The notes under the pieces are model-generated. The model worked only from the letters and a program-made list of their open reading frames with translations, was not told the origin of the DNA and made no database searches. Below are positions 10,708-19,139 of a stretch of DNA of 64,000 nucleotides, one piece after another. Made by a program: the position numbers and the translations under genes. Each line of letters opens with the position of its first letter. The stretch's first letter is position 1. Source of the stretch: Bacillus shivajii (lineage in GTDB: Bacteria; Bacillota; Bacilli; Bacillales; Salisediminibacteriaceae); assembly GCF_020519665.1 (NCBI RefSeq), contig NZ_CP084703.1, forward strand, positions 124,001 to 188,000, in the 5' to 3' direction.

Positions 10708-12111
10708 ATGGGCATTCAAATGTATAATACATTATCGAGGAAAAAGGAATCGTTTAAACCAATTGAAGAAGGTAAGGTTAAGATGTATGTGTGTGGACCA
10801 ACCGTCTACAATTACATTCATATTGGGAATGCAAGGCCGGCAGTTGTGTTTGATATGGTCCGTCGTTATTTGCAATATAGAGGGTTCGAAGTAAAATATG
10901 TCTCGAACTTTACCGATGTTGACGACAAAATTATAAAAGCAGCAGAAGAGATGGGCGAGGATGTCACGACAATAGCAGAAAGGTTTATTAAAGCATACCA
11001 TGAAGATACAGAAGCTTTAGGTGTGCAAAAAGCTGATGAACACCCGCGAGTGACTGGTACAATGCCGGAGATTATCTCATTTATCGAGCGATTAATTGAA
11101 AAAAACTATGCTTATGAGTCGCAAGGAGATGTTTATTTCCGTACGAGAAAGTTTGATGGGTACGGCAAGCTTTCTTACCAGTCTATTGATGATTTACAAG
11201 CGGGTGCTCGAATCGATGTTGGTGATAAAAAAGAAGATCCATTAGATTTTGTTTTATGGAAAAGTGCTAAACCAGGCGAAGTTAACTGGGAAAGTCCTTG
11301 GGGTAAAGGGCGACCAGGCTGGCATATTGAATGTTCTGCCATGGTAAAGAAGTATTTAGGAGATACAATTGATATTCACGCTGGTGGCCAAGACCTTTCC
11401 TTCCCACACCATGAAAATGAGATAGCTCAATCTGAAGCGTTAAATGAACAAAAAATGGCCAATTATTGGCTTCATAATGGCTATATCAATATTGATAACG
11501 AAAAAATGTCAAAGTCAATAGGGAACTTCATTCTCGTCCATGACATCATAAAGAAGTTTGACCCAGAAGTGGTACGCTTCTTTATTGTAAATGCGCATTA
11601 TAGAAGTCCTATTAATTTTAGTGATGAGCAGTTAAATGGTGCAAAGAGTGCCTTGGAACGTATTAAAACAACGTATGAAAATGTGAGTCACCGTCGAAAT
11701 GAAACGGCAAACTTAGGAGAAGATAAAGAGAAGTGGATGAATGAAATTGATCAACACCACACTCGCTTCATTGAGGAAATGGATGATGATTTCAATAGCG
11801 CGAATGCAGTAGCAGTGATGTTTGACTTAGTTAAAACAGCAAACCTTTATTTACGTGAAAAGCACACAAATAAAGATGTACTAGAGAAATTTTTAACGCA
11901 ACTCAATGATATGGCATTTGTGTTAGGCATTCAGTTAGAAAAAGAAGAGGAACTTTTGGATGAAGATATTGAAGCTTTAATTCAAGAACGAATTGATGCT
12001 AGGAAGAATCGTGACTTCGCCCGTGCAGACGAGATTCGTGATGAATTAAAAGAGAAAAATATCATTCTTGAAGATACCCCTCAAGGAACACGTTGGAAGA
12101 GGGGGCAATGA
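10708..12111 (+). CDS. cysS: Cysteinyl-tRNA synthetase
   Basis: Class I synthetase charging tRNA-Cys. The zinc site includes Cys29 ([11 protein letters not shown]), WHIECSAM and the [11 protein letters not shown] stretch. HIGN at residues 38-41 is the HIGH motif and KMSKS lies near 266-270. At 467 residues it equals the usual length. GAAGGAGG precedes the ATG. It lies with cysE under T-box control, and the next gene mrnC starts 4 bases after its stop. Confidence 0.98.
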   Translation: MGIQMYNTLSRKKESFKPIEEGKVKMYVCGPTVYNYIHIGNARPAVVFDMVRRYLQYRGFEVKYVSNFTDVDDKIIKAAEEMGEDVTTIAERFIKAYHEDTEALGVQKADEHPRVTGTMPEIISFIERLIEKNYAYESQGDVYFRTRKFDGYGKLSYQSIDDLQAGARIDVGDKKEDPLDFVLWKSAKPGEVNWESPWGKGRPGWHIECSAMVKKYLGDTIDIHAGGQDLSFPHHENEIAQSEALNEQKMANYWLHNGYINIDNEKMSKSIGNFILVHDIIKKFDPEVVRFFIVNAHYRSPINFSDEQLNGAKSALERIKTTYENVSHRRNETANLGEDKEKWMNEIDQHHTRFIEEMDDDFNSANAVAVMFDLVKTANLYLREKHTNKDVLEKFLTQLNDMAFVLGIQLEKEEELLDEDIEALIQERIDARKNRDFARADEIRDELKEKNIILEDTPQGTRWKRGQ

Positions 12112-12115
12112 AAAG

Positions 12116-12547
12116 GTGAAACTAAATAAGGCAGTTAGTGAACCAGAACAGTTGAACGCTCTTGCGTTAGCATATATGGGGGATGCGGTATTGGAAATGT
12201 ATGTTCGATACCGCCTCATTGCTAGTGGACAAGTCCGACCGAATAAACTTCACCGAACGGCGACTGAATACGTTTCAGCAAAAGCACAATCAAAAGTTCT
12301 TCATCAGCTTTTTGATGAAGAATGGCTAAGTGAAGAGGAGAAGGCAGTAGCTCTTAGAGGGCGCAATGCTAAGTCTGGGACGATACCAAAAAATACTGAC
12401 CATTCGACGTACCGGTATAGTACAGCTTTTGAAGCGTTAATTGGTTATTTATATTTAACGGGGAGCGAACAGCGTTTAGATGAAGTTGTTGAAAAAGCAG
12501 TAAAGATCATTGAAAGAAAGGAGGATAATGATGACGCAAAAAAATGA
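12116..12547 (+). CDS. mrnC: Mini-ribonuclease III (MrnC)
   Basis: Matures 23S rRNA ends. It is an RNase III catalytic domain without the double-stranded RNA-binding domain, which explains the 143-residue size. The signature [18 protein letters not shown] carries the catalytic acidic residues, and [15 protein letters not shown] and [13 protein letters not shown] are also family hallmarks. The start is GTG 12116 ([12 protein letters not shown]) with GGAAGAGGGGG 10 bases upstream; the longer frame from ATG 12068 lies within cysS and lacks a site. The stop overlaps rlmB by 17 bases. Confidence 0.93.
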   Translation: MKLNKAVSEPEQLNALALAYMGDAVLEMYVRYRLIASGQVRPNKLHRTATEYVSAKAQSKVLHQLFDEEWLSEEEKAVALRGRNAKSGTIPKNTDHSTYRYSTAFEALIGYLYLTGSEQRLDEVVEKAVKIIERKEDNDDAKK

Positions 12548-13286
12548 TTATATAGCTGGTAAAAATCCAGTAATTGAAGCTTTAAAAGGGAAACACCCGA
12601 TATATAAAATATGGATTGCAGAGGGTTCACAACGCGGTCAAATGTCTCAAGTGATCCAATTAGCAAAAAAAGCTCAAGTGAATGTACAATTTGTTCCAAA
12701 GAAAAAGGTGGACCAACTCGTACAAGAGGCTAACCATCAAGGGGTTGTCGCTCAAATTGCAGCATATGAGTATCAAGATATGTCGGTATTGTTTGAAGCT
12801 GCAGAAAAGAAGAATGAAGCTCCGTTTTTTCTTATCTTGGACGAGCTTGAAGATCCACATAACCTCGGTTCAATTTTAAGAACAGCAGATGCTGTAGGTG
12901 CTCATGGTGTCATTGTGCCAAAAAGAAGGTCGGTTGGGCTTACCTCCACTGTCGCTAAAGCTTCAGCAGGAGCGATTGAACATGTTCCAGTGGCACGAGT
13001 AACGAATTTAGCTAGAACGATGGACGAATTGAAGAAAGACGGACTTTGGTTTGTAGGAACAGATGCTAAAGGTGAACAAGACTATCGTGAAGTGGATCTT
13101 GATATGCCAGTAGGCCTTGTAATTGGTAGTGAAGGAAAAGGAATGAGTCGATTAGTAAAGGAAAAATGTGATTTCCTTGTACAGATTCCTTTAGCAGGTG
13201 AAGTTACCTCACTCAATGCTTCAGTTGCAGCGAGCTTGTTAATGTATGAAGTATATCGTCGTAGGTATCCACAAGGAATGAAATAA
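12531..13286 (+). CDS. rlmB: RlmB, 23S rRNA Gm2251 methyltransferase
   Basis: SpoU-family 2'-O-methyltransferase with a C-terminal SAM-binding knot. Motif 1 is [18 protein letters not shown], motif 2 [13 protein letters not shown], and motif 3 [15 protein letters not shown]. The N-terminal L30e-like RNA-binding domain spans about 1-80. Two adjacent ATGs exist; the second (12531, MTQKNDY) is preferred because AAGGAGG is 6 bases upstream and only 3 bases from the first. Length is 251 residues. It sits between the rRNA-processing gene mrnC and rae1. Confidence 0.94.
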   Translation: MTQKNDYIAGKNPVIEALKGKHPIYKIWIAEGSQRGQMSQVIQLAKKAQVNVQFVPKKKVDQLVQEANHQGVVAQIAAYEYQDMSVLFEAAEKKNEAPFFLILDELEDPHNLGSILRTADAVGAHGVIVPKRRSVGLTSTVAKASAGAIEHVPVARVTNLARTMDELKKDGLWFVGTDAKGEQDYREVDLDMPVGLVIGSEGKGMSRLVKEKCDFLVQIPLAGEVTSLNASVAASLLMYEVYRRRYPQGMK

Positions 13287-13288
13287 CA

Positions 13289-13801
13289 ATGCGCCGTGTT
13301 TTACTTGTTGACGGATATAATATCATTGGAGATTGGCCAGAACTTCGTAAGTTACAGCAAAATGATTTAGAGAATGCTCGAGACATCTTAATTGAAAAAA
13401 TGGCAGAATATCAGGCATATACAGGTATGGAAGTCATGATTATTTTTGATGCCCACATGGTTCCTGGCGTTGGCAAGAAATATAGAAACTATAGACTCAA
13501 CATTTTATATACTCGGGAAAAAGAAACAGCAGATGAGCGCATTGAAAAACTCGTAAATGAGCTAAAAAGAATCGACACACAAATCTATGTTGCGACATCA
13601 GACTTTGTAGAGCAAAGAGTGATCTTTGCGAGCGGTGCATTTAGAAAATCAGCGCGTGAATTAAGGACGGAAATGGAGTCCATTGAGAAAGGAATCAAAA
13701 AAGAAGTAATCCGAACTAAAAAAAAGAAAGCAAAAACAAAACTACCTATTACTGATGAAATGGCAGAAATTTTCGAAAAATGGCGTCGAGGTGACCGATG
13801 A
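13289..13801 (+). CDS. rae1: Rae1 (YacP), ribosome-dependent mRNA endonuclease
   Basis: NYN/PIN-like endoribonuclease that in B. subtilis enters the ribosomal A site and cuts mRNA during translation. The N-terminus VLLVDGYNIIGDWPEL carries the first catalytic Asp, and IIFDAH and YVATSDFVEQ follow with further acids. 170 residues equals the orthologue. The basic C-terminal tail (TKKKKAKTK) fits RNA binding. It starts 2 bases after rlmB with only a weak AAGGA site, suggesting coupling. The sigH promoter begins right after its stop. Confidence 0.92.
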   Translation: MRRVLLVDGYNIIGDWPELRKLQQNDLENARDILIEKMAEYQAYTGMEVMIIFDAHMVPGVGKKYRNYRLNILYTREKETADERIEKLVNELKRIDTQIYVATSDFVEQRVIFASGAFRKSARELRTEMESIEKGIKKEVIRTKKKKAKTKLPITDEMAEIFEKWRRGDR

Positions 13802-13806
13802 CCACC

Positions 13807-13836
13807 TTGACGCTCTTGATTTTTATCCTGTATAAT
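13807..13836 (+). promoter_or_regulatory. sigH promoter
   Basis: TTGACG (13807-13812), an 18-base spacer and TATAAT (13831-13836), starting five bases past the rae1 stop. The leader contains a 7-bp hairpin AAGGTTT/AAACCTT (13904-13923). In B. subtilis sigH is repressed by AbrB, whose AT-rich sites cannot be read reliably here. Confidence 0.8.
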
Positions 13837-13998
13837 ATTTCTATATTTAGATAATTCACTTTGTTTAAAAAGATCTTACATTTCAAGGTGGGAATAGGAA
13901 TTGAAGGTTTTTATGCAAACCTTTTCTTGAAGACATACATAAGATCATTGTGAGGCAACTTTTTAAACATCGAAATAAGCAGGGTCGGAGGGATCGCG

Positions 13999-14652
13999 GT
14001 GGCTTTAGACCTCATAGAAAATAATCTGCAAGCCAAATATGATGGGATAGAAGATGATAGCCTCGTTGAGTACGTGCGAGAAGGGGATAGTACTGCGCTT
14101 GAATACCTGATTAATAAATATAAGAATTTTGTACGAGCGAAAGCAAGGTCATATTTCTTGATAGGGGCTGACCACGAGGATATCGTTCAAGAGGGTATGA
14201 TTGGCTTATACAAAGCAATTCGTGACTTTAAAGGGGATAAACTCTCGTCATTTAAGGCATTTGCAGAGCTGTGTATTACTCGTCAAATTATTACGGCAAT
14301 AAAAACAGCAACTAGACAAAAGCACATTCCTTTAAATTCGTATGTTTCATTGGACAAGCCAATTTACGATGAGGAATCCGATCGTACATTATTAGATGTC
14401 ATTTGTGGTTCGAAAGTAAGTGACCCAGAAGAGTTGCTAATTAACCAAGAAGAGTTCGATGATATCGAACTGAAGATGGGGGAAATACTCAGTGACTTAG
14501 AGAGGAAAGTGTTAATGTTATATCTTGATGGTCAAAGCTATCAAGAGATATCCTCGGACTTAAATCGACATGTTAAGTCAATAGACAATGCTTTACAACG
14601 CGTGAAAAGAAAATTGGAAAGATATGTGGAATTAAAAGGTGTTAAGCTATAA
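13999..14652 (+). CDS. sigH: RNA polymerase sigma-H factor
   Basis: Stationary-phase sigma factor needed for competence and the start of sporulation. Region 2 is seen in FVRAKARSYFLIGADHEDIVQEGMIG form (about 45-70), with SSFKAFAELCITRQI continuing it. Region 4 HTH is QSYQEISSDLNRHVKSIDN near 180-198. The start is GTG 13999, 6 bases after GGAGGG. 217 residues compares with 218 in B. subtilis; only the first 20 residues diverge. It has its own promoter and terminator. Confidence 0.97.
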   Translation: MALDLIENNLQAKYDGIEDDSLVEYVREGDSTALEYLINKYKNFVRAKARSYFLIGADHEDIVQEGMIGLYKAIRDFKGDKLSSFKAFAELCITRQIITAIKTATRQKHIPLNSYVSLDKPIYDEESDRTLLDVICGSKVSDPEELLINQEEFDDIELKMGEILSDLERKVLMLYLDGQSYQEISSDLNRHVKSIDNALQRVKRKLERYVELKGVKL

Positions 14653-14653
14653 G

Positions 14654-14676
14654 CAGGGACTCTCCCTGTTTTTTAT
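14654..14676 (+). terminator. Terminator after sigH
   Basis: CAGGGA/TCCCTG with a CTC loop followed by TTTTTTATTT, two bases after the stop. Confidence 0.85.
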
Positions 14677-14759
14677 TTACATATGTTAATTAAAGTCAAT
14701 CTTCATTTTTCACTTATGAAAACCGGAAAAAACGTCGACAATGGTGAAGGTAAGTGAGA

Positions 14760-14796
14760 TTGACATATAGACAAGCTCTATGATAAATTTTATAAG
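14760..14796 (+). promoter_or_regulatory. rpmG-secE-nusG promoter
   Basis: Two overlapping sigma-A solutions exist. One is TTGACA (14760-14765) with GATAAA at a 16-base spacer. The other is TAGACA (14768-14773) with TATAAG (14791-14796) at 17 bases. Either would start transcription about 40 to 50 bases before rpmG. Confidence 0.7.
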
Positions 14797-14835
14797 TATG
14801 TAGTATGGAACGTAAGGTGAAAAAGGAGAGGGACG

Positions 14836-14985
14836 ATGTCTAAAAAAGTTGTCCTAGCGTGTACAAAGTGTCATTCACGTAATTACACTACGATGAAGAC
14901 AGATAACCAGCAAAATGATAGGCTTCAAGTAAGGAAATATTGTAAGACTTGCGGAACACATACAACTCATATGGAGACGAAATAG
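14836..14985 (+). CDS. rpmG: 50S ribosomal protein L33
   Basis: A 49-residue zinc-ribbon protein of the 50S subunit. CTKC (9-12) and CKTC (36-39) supply the four zinc ligands, so this is the zinc-dependent form; Bacillus genomes often hold extra zinc-free copies elsewhere. AAGGAGAGGGACG precedes the ATG. Position before secE-nusG is conserved in Firmicutes. Confidence 0.95.
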   Translation: MSKKVVLACTKCHSRNYTTMKTDNQQNDRLQVRKYCKTCGTHTTHMETK

Positions 14986-15022
14986 ATCGTATTAATGATC
15001 ATAATATCGGAGGTGGCGGAAG

Positions 15023-15217
15023 GTGGCAGAAGGCATCAAAAAACCAACTAAGTTTTTAAAAGATGTTTCAACAGAAATGAAGCGTGTATCATGGCCAACG
15101 CGTAATGAATTGGTTAGGTATACAGGAGTTGTTATTGCAACTGTAGCTTTTATTGCGGTTTTCTTTGCAATTTCTGATTATGTTATTTCAACGATTATTC
15201 GCTTCATTTTAAACTAA
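15023..15217 (+). CDS. secE: SecE preprotein translocase subunit
   Basis: Small essential clamp subunit of the SecYEG channel. At 64 residues it is the short Gram-positive form, with the amphipathic helix FLKDVSTEMKRVSWPTRNEL and a single transmembrane helix (about 33-60). The start is GTG 15023, with GGAGGTGG 6 bases upstream. nusG follows 56 bases downstream and shares its promoter. Confidence 0.95.
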   Translation: MAEGIKKPTKFLKDVSTEMKRVSWPTRNELVRYTGVVIATVAFIAVFFAISDYVISTIIRFILN

Positions 15218-15273
15218 GTTATATGAAAATATGAGGCCATTAGAGGAGGGAAGGACAAGTTTGTCCTGAACGC

Positions 15274-15807
15274 ATGGAAAAGAATTGGTACGTCGTTCAC
15301 ACTTATTCCGGTTACGAGAATAAAGTAAAGACGAATTTGGAAAAACGAGTAGAATCAATGGAAATGACAGACAAGATCTTCCGAGTTCTCGTTCCAGTAG
15401 AAGAAGAAACTGAAGTGAAAAATGGTAAAAGCAAACAAGTAACCAAGAAAGTATTTCCAGGTTACGTCATCGTCGAAATGGTTATGACAGATGATTCGTG
15501 GTACGTTGTACGTAACACTCCTGGTGTCGCTGGCTTCGTTGGTTCTAGTGGTGCTGGATCGAAACCAACTCCATTGCTTCCAGAAGAGGCAGAGATGATT
15601 TTACGTCAAATGGGTGTAGAAGAACCGAAAGCAGAGGTTGACTTTGAGATCAAGGAATCTGTTAAGGTAAAAGAAGGTCCATTTGCGAACTTTATTGGTT
15701 CAATCGAAGAAATTTATCCAGACAAAAATAAATTGAAAGTTCATGTAAACATGTTCGGAAGGGAAACCCCGGTTGAACTAGAATTCTCTCAAGTTGAAAA
15801 AATATAA
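15274..15807 (+). CDS. nusG: NusG transcription factor
   Basis: Binds RNA polymerase and modulates pausing, termination and transcription-translation coupling. The NGN domain (WYVVHTYSGYENKVK at 5-19) and C-terminal KOW domain (VKEGPFANFIGSIEEI) are clear; 177 residues equals B. subtilis. The ATG at 15274 is the only in-frame start, yet the GGAGGG site is more than 20 bases upstream. Between them lies the hairpin AGGACA-AGTT-TGTCCT, which may bring site and start together. Confidence 0.97.
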   Translation: MEKNWYVVHTYSGYENKVKTNLEKRVESMEMTDKIFRVLVPVEEETEVKNGKSKQVTKKVFPGYVIVEMVMTDDSWYVVRNTPGVAGFVGSSGAGSKPTPLLPEEAEMILRQMGVEEPKAEVDFEIKESVKVKEGPFANFIGSIEEIYPDKNKLKVHVNMFGRETPVELEFSQVEKI

Positions 15808-15823
15808 TTGCTTGAGAAAAGAC

Positions 15824-15852
15824 TTGATATCTATTTTGTGAAGTGATAAAAT
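15824..15852 (+). promoter_or_regulatory. rplK promoter
   Basis: TTGATA (15824-15829), 17 bases, TAAAAT (15847-15852), with an extended TGA before the -10. A strong sigma-A promoter directly after nusG. Confidence 0.8.
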
Positions 15853-15868
15853 CTTAATGTTGTTAATT

Positions 15869-15896
15869 AACGTGAACCAAATCGTTCACGTTTTTT
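15869..15896 (+). terminator. Terminator or attenuator between nusG and rplK
   Basis: AACGTGAAC/GTTCACGTT (9 pairs, 6-base loop) runs into TTTTTT. It lies only about 10 bases past the predicted start of the rplK promoter, and a second hairpin CTGCAAT/ATTGCAG follows at 15898-15913. Confidence 0.8.
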
Positions 15897-15975
15897 CCTG
15901 CAATAAATTGCAGACATATGAGTGGGAGAGCGATTGCTCGGTATACCACATCACGGACTTAAGGAGGTGTGTCGC

Positions 15976-16401
15976 GTGGCTAAAAAGGTCATTAAAGTTG
16001 TAAAGTTACAAATCCCTGCTGGAAAAGCGAACCCAGCTCCACCTGTTGGTCCGGCTTTAGGTCAAGCAGGTATTAACATTATGGGATTCTGTAAGGAGTT
16101 TAACGCTCGTACACAAGAACAAGCGGGCTTAATTATCCCTGCAGAGATTACGGTATTTGAAGACCGTTCATTTACATTTATTACTAAAACTCCACCTGCA
16201 GCAGTGTTGCTAAAGAAAGCAGCAGGAATTGATACTGCATCTGGAGAGCCTAACCGAAACAAGGTGGCTACATTAAAGCGTGATAAAGTACGCGAGATCG
16301 CGGAAACTAAAATGCCAGACTTAAACGCTGCTGATGTAGAAGCAGCTATGCGTATGGTAGAAGGTACTGCCCGTAGCATGGGAATTGTTATTGAAGACTA
16401 A
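15976..16401 (+). CDS. rplK: 50S ribosomal protein L11
   Basis: L11 forms the GTPase-associated centre with L10-L12 and is needed for RelA activation. 141 residues; [20 protein letters not shown] is the conserved N-terminal domain and [15 protein letters not shown] the linker, with the C-terminal 23S-binding domain after it. The start is GTG 15976 with AAGGAGGTG upstream; the longer frame from 15922 would place the site inside the protein. Confidence 0.97.
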   Translation: MAKKVIKVVKLQIPAGKANPAPPVGPALGQAGINIMGFCKEFNARTQEQAGLIIPAEITVFEDRSFTFITKTPPAAVLLKKAAGIDTASGEPNRNKVATLKRDKVREIAETKMPDLNAADVEAAMRMVEGTARSMGIVIED

Positions 16402-16423
16402 TTAAACCCATGTTTGTAGATGG

Positions 16424-16476
16424 AGGTTGCGAGTAAAGGATGTCTTATCCTGCCTGCAAGTGCAGGTTCGCAACCT
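16424..16476 (+). promoter_or_regulatory. Structured RNA between rplK and rplA, possible L1 leader
   Basis: AGGTTGCGA (16424-16432) pairs perfectly with TCGCAACCT (16468-16476). Inside are two more hairpins, AGGAT/ATCCT (16437-16451) and CCTGC/GCAGG (16453-16466), making a three-way junction. Position suggests an L1 autoregulation site, but this is inferred only from location and fold. Confidence 0.55.
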
Positions 16477-16527
16477 TTATTAGTGGGAGGTCTAACCGCT
16501 AAAACCACAATTGAGGAGGAAATGAAA

Positions 16528-17223
16528 TTGGCTAAGAAAGGTAAAAAGTACCAAGATGCACTGAAAGCCGTTGACCGTGAAAAAGTTTACGGTGCGAGCG
16601 AAGCAGTGGAGCTTGTGAAAGAAACAGCAACAGCAAAGTTTGATGAAACTGTTGAACTTGCTGCACGTTTAGGTGTAGATCCAAAGAAAGCAGACCAACA
16701 AATCCGTGGAGCAGTTGTTCTTCCACACGGAACAGGTAAAACTCAACGAGTTCTTGTTTTCGCTAAAGGGGACAAAGCGAAGGAAGCGGAAGCTGCTGGT
16801 GCAGATTATGTAGGAGAAGAAGACTTAATCAACAAAGTAAACCAAGGTTGGTTCGACTTCGATGTAGTTGTTGCAACTCCTGACATGATGGCACAAGTAG
16901 GTAAACTTGGTCGTGTATTAGGACCTAAAGGTCTTATGCCAAACCCTAAGACAGGTACTGTAACATTTGAAGTTGAAAAAGCTGTTAACGAAATCAAGGC
17001 TGGTAAAGTAGAATACCGCGTTGATAAAGCTGGAAACATCCATGTACCGATTGGAAAAGTTTCTTTCGACACGGACAAGCTTGTTGAAAACTTCGAAACA
17101 ATTATTGATACATTGTTAAAAGCAAAGCCTGCAGCAGCAAAAGGAACTTATATGCGCAATGTTGCGGTAGCTTCAACAATGGGACCTGGACTTAAGGTAG
17201 ATATTTCCAGCTATAAAGGTTAA
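16528..17223 (+). CDS. rplA: 50S ribosomal protein L1
   Basis: L1 builds the mobile stalk that releases E-site tRNA and is a translational repressor of its own operon in many bacteria. It has 231 residues, with the family signature [18 protein letters not shown] around 125-142. The start is TTG 16528 ([12 protein letters not shown]), 7 bases after GAGGAGGA; the nearby ATG 16522 is too close to the site, and the upstream in-frame start at 16420 lies in the leader hairpin. Confidence 0.95.
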   Translation: MAKKGKKYQDALKAVDREKVYGASEAVELVKETATAKFDETVELAARLGVDPKKADQQIRGAVVLPHGTGKTQRVLVFAKGDKAKEAEAAGADYVGEEDLINKVNQGWFDFDVVVATPDMMAQVGKLGRVLGPKGLMPNPKTGTVTFEVEKAVNEIKAGKVEYRVDKAGNIHVPIGKVSFDTDKLVENFETIIDTLLKAKPAAAKGTYMRNVAVASTMGPGLKVDISSYKG

Positions 17224-17227
17224 TTAG

Positions 17228-17259
17228 ATATTGACTTCGCTAACCGAAGTCGATATACT
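17228..17259 (+). promoter_or_regulatory. rplJL promoter inside an inverted repeat
   Basis: TTGACT (17231-17236), 17 bases and TATACT (17254-17259) make a near-ideal sigma-A promoter. The same bases form a 12-pair inverted repeat, ATATTGACTTCG against CGAAGTCGATAT (17228-17256) with loop CTAAC. Confidence 0.8.
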
Positions 17260-17281
17260 AGTTTTTGTTAATTAAATAAAT

Positions 17282-17416
17282 CGTCATACCGTAGACAGTA
17301 GGTGCATAATTAATTGCTTAATTCCCTACCGAGGTAAGTAACGTATGGATCCTATTTTTAAAAAATAGGTTTTCGGATATTACTGCCTCCATGTGTCTGC
17401 ATGGGGGCATTTTTTA
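17282..17416 (+). promoter_or_regulatory. L10 leader of rplJL
   Basis: The Firmicute L10(L12)4-binding leader. The conserved core CATACCGTAGACAGTAGGTG and the partner strand CCCTACCGAGGTAAG lie at 17284-17337. When the complex binds, the downstream terminator is favoured, lowering rplJ and rplL expression (family knowledge). Confidence 0.88.
17384..17416 (+). terminator. L10 leader attenuator
   Basis: TGCCTCCATG/CATGGGGGCA with loop TGTCTG, followed by TTTTTT. It ends 41 bases before rplJ. Confidence 0.9.
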
Positions 17417-17456
17417 TACGGTACGGTATGAACAATCTTGCACAGGAGGTGTCATG

Positions 17457-17957
17457 ATGAGCGCTGTTATCGAAAAGAAAAAGCAACTTGTTGATGAAAT
17501 TACAACAAAGCTTAAAGAAAGCCAATCTACAATTGTTGTAGATTACCGTGGACTTGACGTTGCAGAAGTGACTGAACTTCGTAAGCAACTTCGTGAAGCG
17601 AATGTAGACTTCAAAGTTTACAAAAACTCAATGGTTCGACGTGCGACAGCTGAAGCTGGACTAACTGATATTGATGAGCAATTAGTAGGGCCGACAGCAA
17701 TTGCATTTTGTAACGATGATGTAATTGCTCCTGCGAAAGTGTTAAATAACTTCGCTAAAGAACATCAAGACCTTGAGCTTAAAGCTGGTATTATCGAAGG
17801 TCGCGTAGCTTCTTTAGAAGAAGTAAAAGCACTTGCGGAACTACCATCTCGCGACGGATTACTTGGAATGCTACTCAGCGTTATGCAAGCTCCAGTACGA
17901 AACTTTGCATTGGCTACAAAAGCTGTTGCAGAGCAAAAAGAAGAGCAAGGTGCATAA
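17457..17957 (+). CDS. rplJ: 50S ribosomal protein L10
   Basis: L10 anchors L7/L12 dimers at the stalk base. 166 residues, with [20 protein letters not shown] as the rRNA-binding part and the C-terminal helix (residues 140-166) that binds L12. Of two adjacent ATGs, 17457 ([10 protein letters not shown]) is chosen because AGGAGG ends 7 bases before it; the orthologue also begins MSS. The frame open upstream from 17391 lies in the attenuator. Confidence 0.96.
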   Translation: MSAVIEKKKQLVDEITTKLKESQSTIVVDYRGLDVAEVTELRKQLREANVDFKVYKNSMVRRATAEAGLTDIDEQLVGPTAIAFCNDDVIAPAKVLNNFAKEHQDLELKAGIIEGRVASLEEVKALAELPSRDGLLGMLLSVMQAPVRNFALATKAVAEQKEEQGA

Positions 17958-18020
17958 TCGGAACATACCAATTTGTCGCCTAGCGGTTTAAAATAATTAA
18001 AATTATAGGAGGAAAACAAA

Positions 18021-18383
18021 ATGACTAAAGAGCAAATTATTGATGCGATTAAAGAAATGTCTGTTTTAGAATTAAACGATCTAGTTAAAGCGATCGAGGA
18101 AGAGTTTGGAGTAGAAGCTGCAGCTCCTGTAGCTGTTGCAGGCGGTGGCGCTGCTGAAGCTGCTGAAGAGCAAACTGAATTTGACGTAGTACTTGAGTCT
18201 GCAGGTGCATCTAAGATCAACGTAATTAAAGTTGTTCGTGAAATCACTGGCCTAGGCTTAAAAGATGCAAAAGCACTAGTAGACGGAGCGCCAGAAACAC
18301 TTAAAGAAGGCGTATCTAAAGAAGAAGCTGATGAAATGAAAGCTAAGCTTGAAGAAGCTGGAGCTAGCATCGAGCTTAAGTAA
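18021..18383 (+). CDS. rplL: 50S ribosomal protein L7/L12
   Basis: Stalk protein that recruits and stimulates translation GTPases. 120 residues: N-terminal dimerisation domain, an Ala/Gly-rich hinge (about 36-50), and a C-terminal domain with [30 protein letters not shown] precedes the ATG. It is 63 bases after rplJ, and a strong terminator closes the operon. Confidence 0.98.
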   Translation: MTKEQIIDAIKEMSVLELNDLVKAIEEEFGVEAAAPVAVAGGGAAEAAEEQTEFDVVLESAGASKINVIKVVREITGLGLKDAKALVDGAPETLKEGVSKEEADEMKAKLEEAGASIELK

Positions 18384-18402
18384 GCTTGACAATGGTTTAT
18401 TG

Positions 18403-18436
18403 AAAAACTCGCTTTGGAGACAAAGCGAGTTTTTTC
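18403..18436 (+). terminator. Terminator after rplL
   Basis: AAAACTCGCTTTG pairs perfectly with CAAAGCGAGTTTT across GAGA, then more T. Confidence 0.95.
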
Positions 18437-18470
18437 GTATCACTTGATAAATAACCTAATAAAAAGTATG

Positions 18471-18500
18471 TTGTGCGACGACAATGGTAAAAGGTATAGT
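18471..18500 (+). promoter_or_regulatory. Candidate ybxB promoter
   Basis: TTGTGC (18471-18476), spacer 18, TATAGT (18495-18500). An alternative is TTGATA (18444-18449) with TATGTT at 17. Either gives ybxB its own start after the rplL terminator. Confidence 0.5.
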
Positions 18501-18521
18501 AGTTTGATTGGAGGTGTTCCA

Positions 18522-19139
18522 ATGTCTAATCATTATTATTCAGAAAAACCAGAAGTGGAAAGTCAGAGAAAGAAGATTACCGAAACAATTAATGAAGTAA
18601 CTTTTCAGTATATTGTTGATAGAGGTATTTTTTCTAAAAAAGGAATAGACTTCGGTTCAAAGTTGTTAATAGAAACATTTGAAGAAACATTAGATGTGGC
18701 AGGACCGATTGCTGATGTCGGTTGTGGTTGGGGACCAATTGGTATTGCGATCGCAAAACGATACGAAAATCGGAAGGTACACATGTTTGATATAAATGAA
18801 CGTGCAATTTCATTGTCAATCGAAAACGCGAAGGTTAATGGTGTTGGTAATGTAGTTGTAGAGCAAAATAATTTGTTAGAGAACCAACCGGATGAATTTT
18901 ATTCCGCTATTGTTTCGAACCCTCCGATCAGGGCTGGGAAAGAAGTTATTTTCAAGTTGTATGAGCAAGCAGTAGAAGCATTGAAGTTAAACGGTGAGCT
19001 TTGGCTAGTGATACAAAAGAAGCAAGGTGCTCCTTCTACGATGAAAAAACTAGAAGAATTAGGGCTAGATGTCGAGATTGTAAACAAGTCAAAAGGATTT
19101 TTCATTATAAGAGGGAAAAAGATTGACTCAACAAATTAG
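18522..19139 (+). CDS. ybxB: YbxB, class I SAM methyltransferase, RsmC-like
   Basis: Predicted 16S rRNA guanine-N2 methyltransferase of the RsmC type, by similarity. 205 residues; the SAM-binding motif I is DVGCGWGPIGIA near 64-75 and motif IV is SNPPIRAGK near 130, the NPP signature of N-methyltransferases. The start is ATG 18522 (MSNHYYSEKPEV), 6 bases after GGAGGTG; upstream in-frame starts fall within the rplL terminator. It sits between rplL and rpoB, as in other Bacillus genomes. Confidence 0.9.
   Translation: MSNHYYSEKPEVESQRKKITETINEVTFQYIVDRGIFSKKGIDFGSKLLIETFEETLDVAGPIADVGCGWGPIGIAIAKRYENRKVHMFDINERAISLSIENAKVNGVGNVVVEQNNLLENQPDEFYSAIVSNPPIRAGKEVIFKLYEQAVEALKLNGELWLVIQKKQGAPSTMKKLEELGLDVEIVNKSKGFFIIRGKKIDSTN

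Noticed and set aside
12068-12115. ATG 12068 as the mrnC start
   Set aside because: It lies within cysS, lacks a site and adds 16 residues not seen in the orthologue.
18414-18521. ATG 18414 as the ybxB start
   Set aside because: It falls inside the rplL terminator hairpin.
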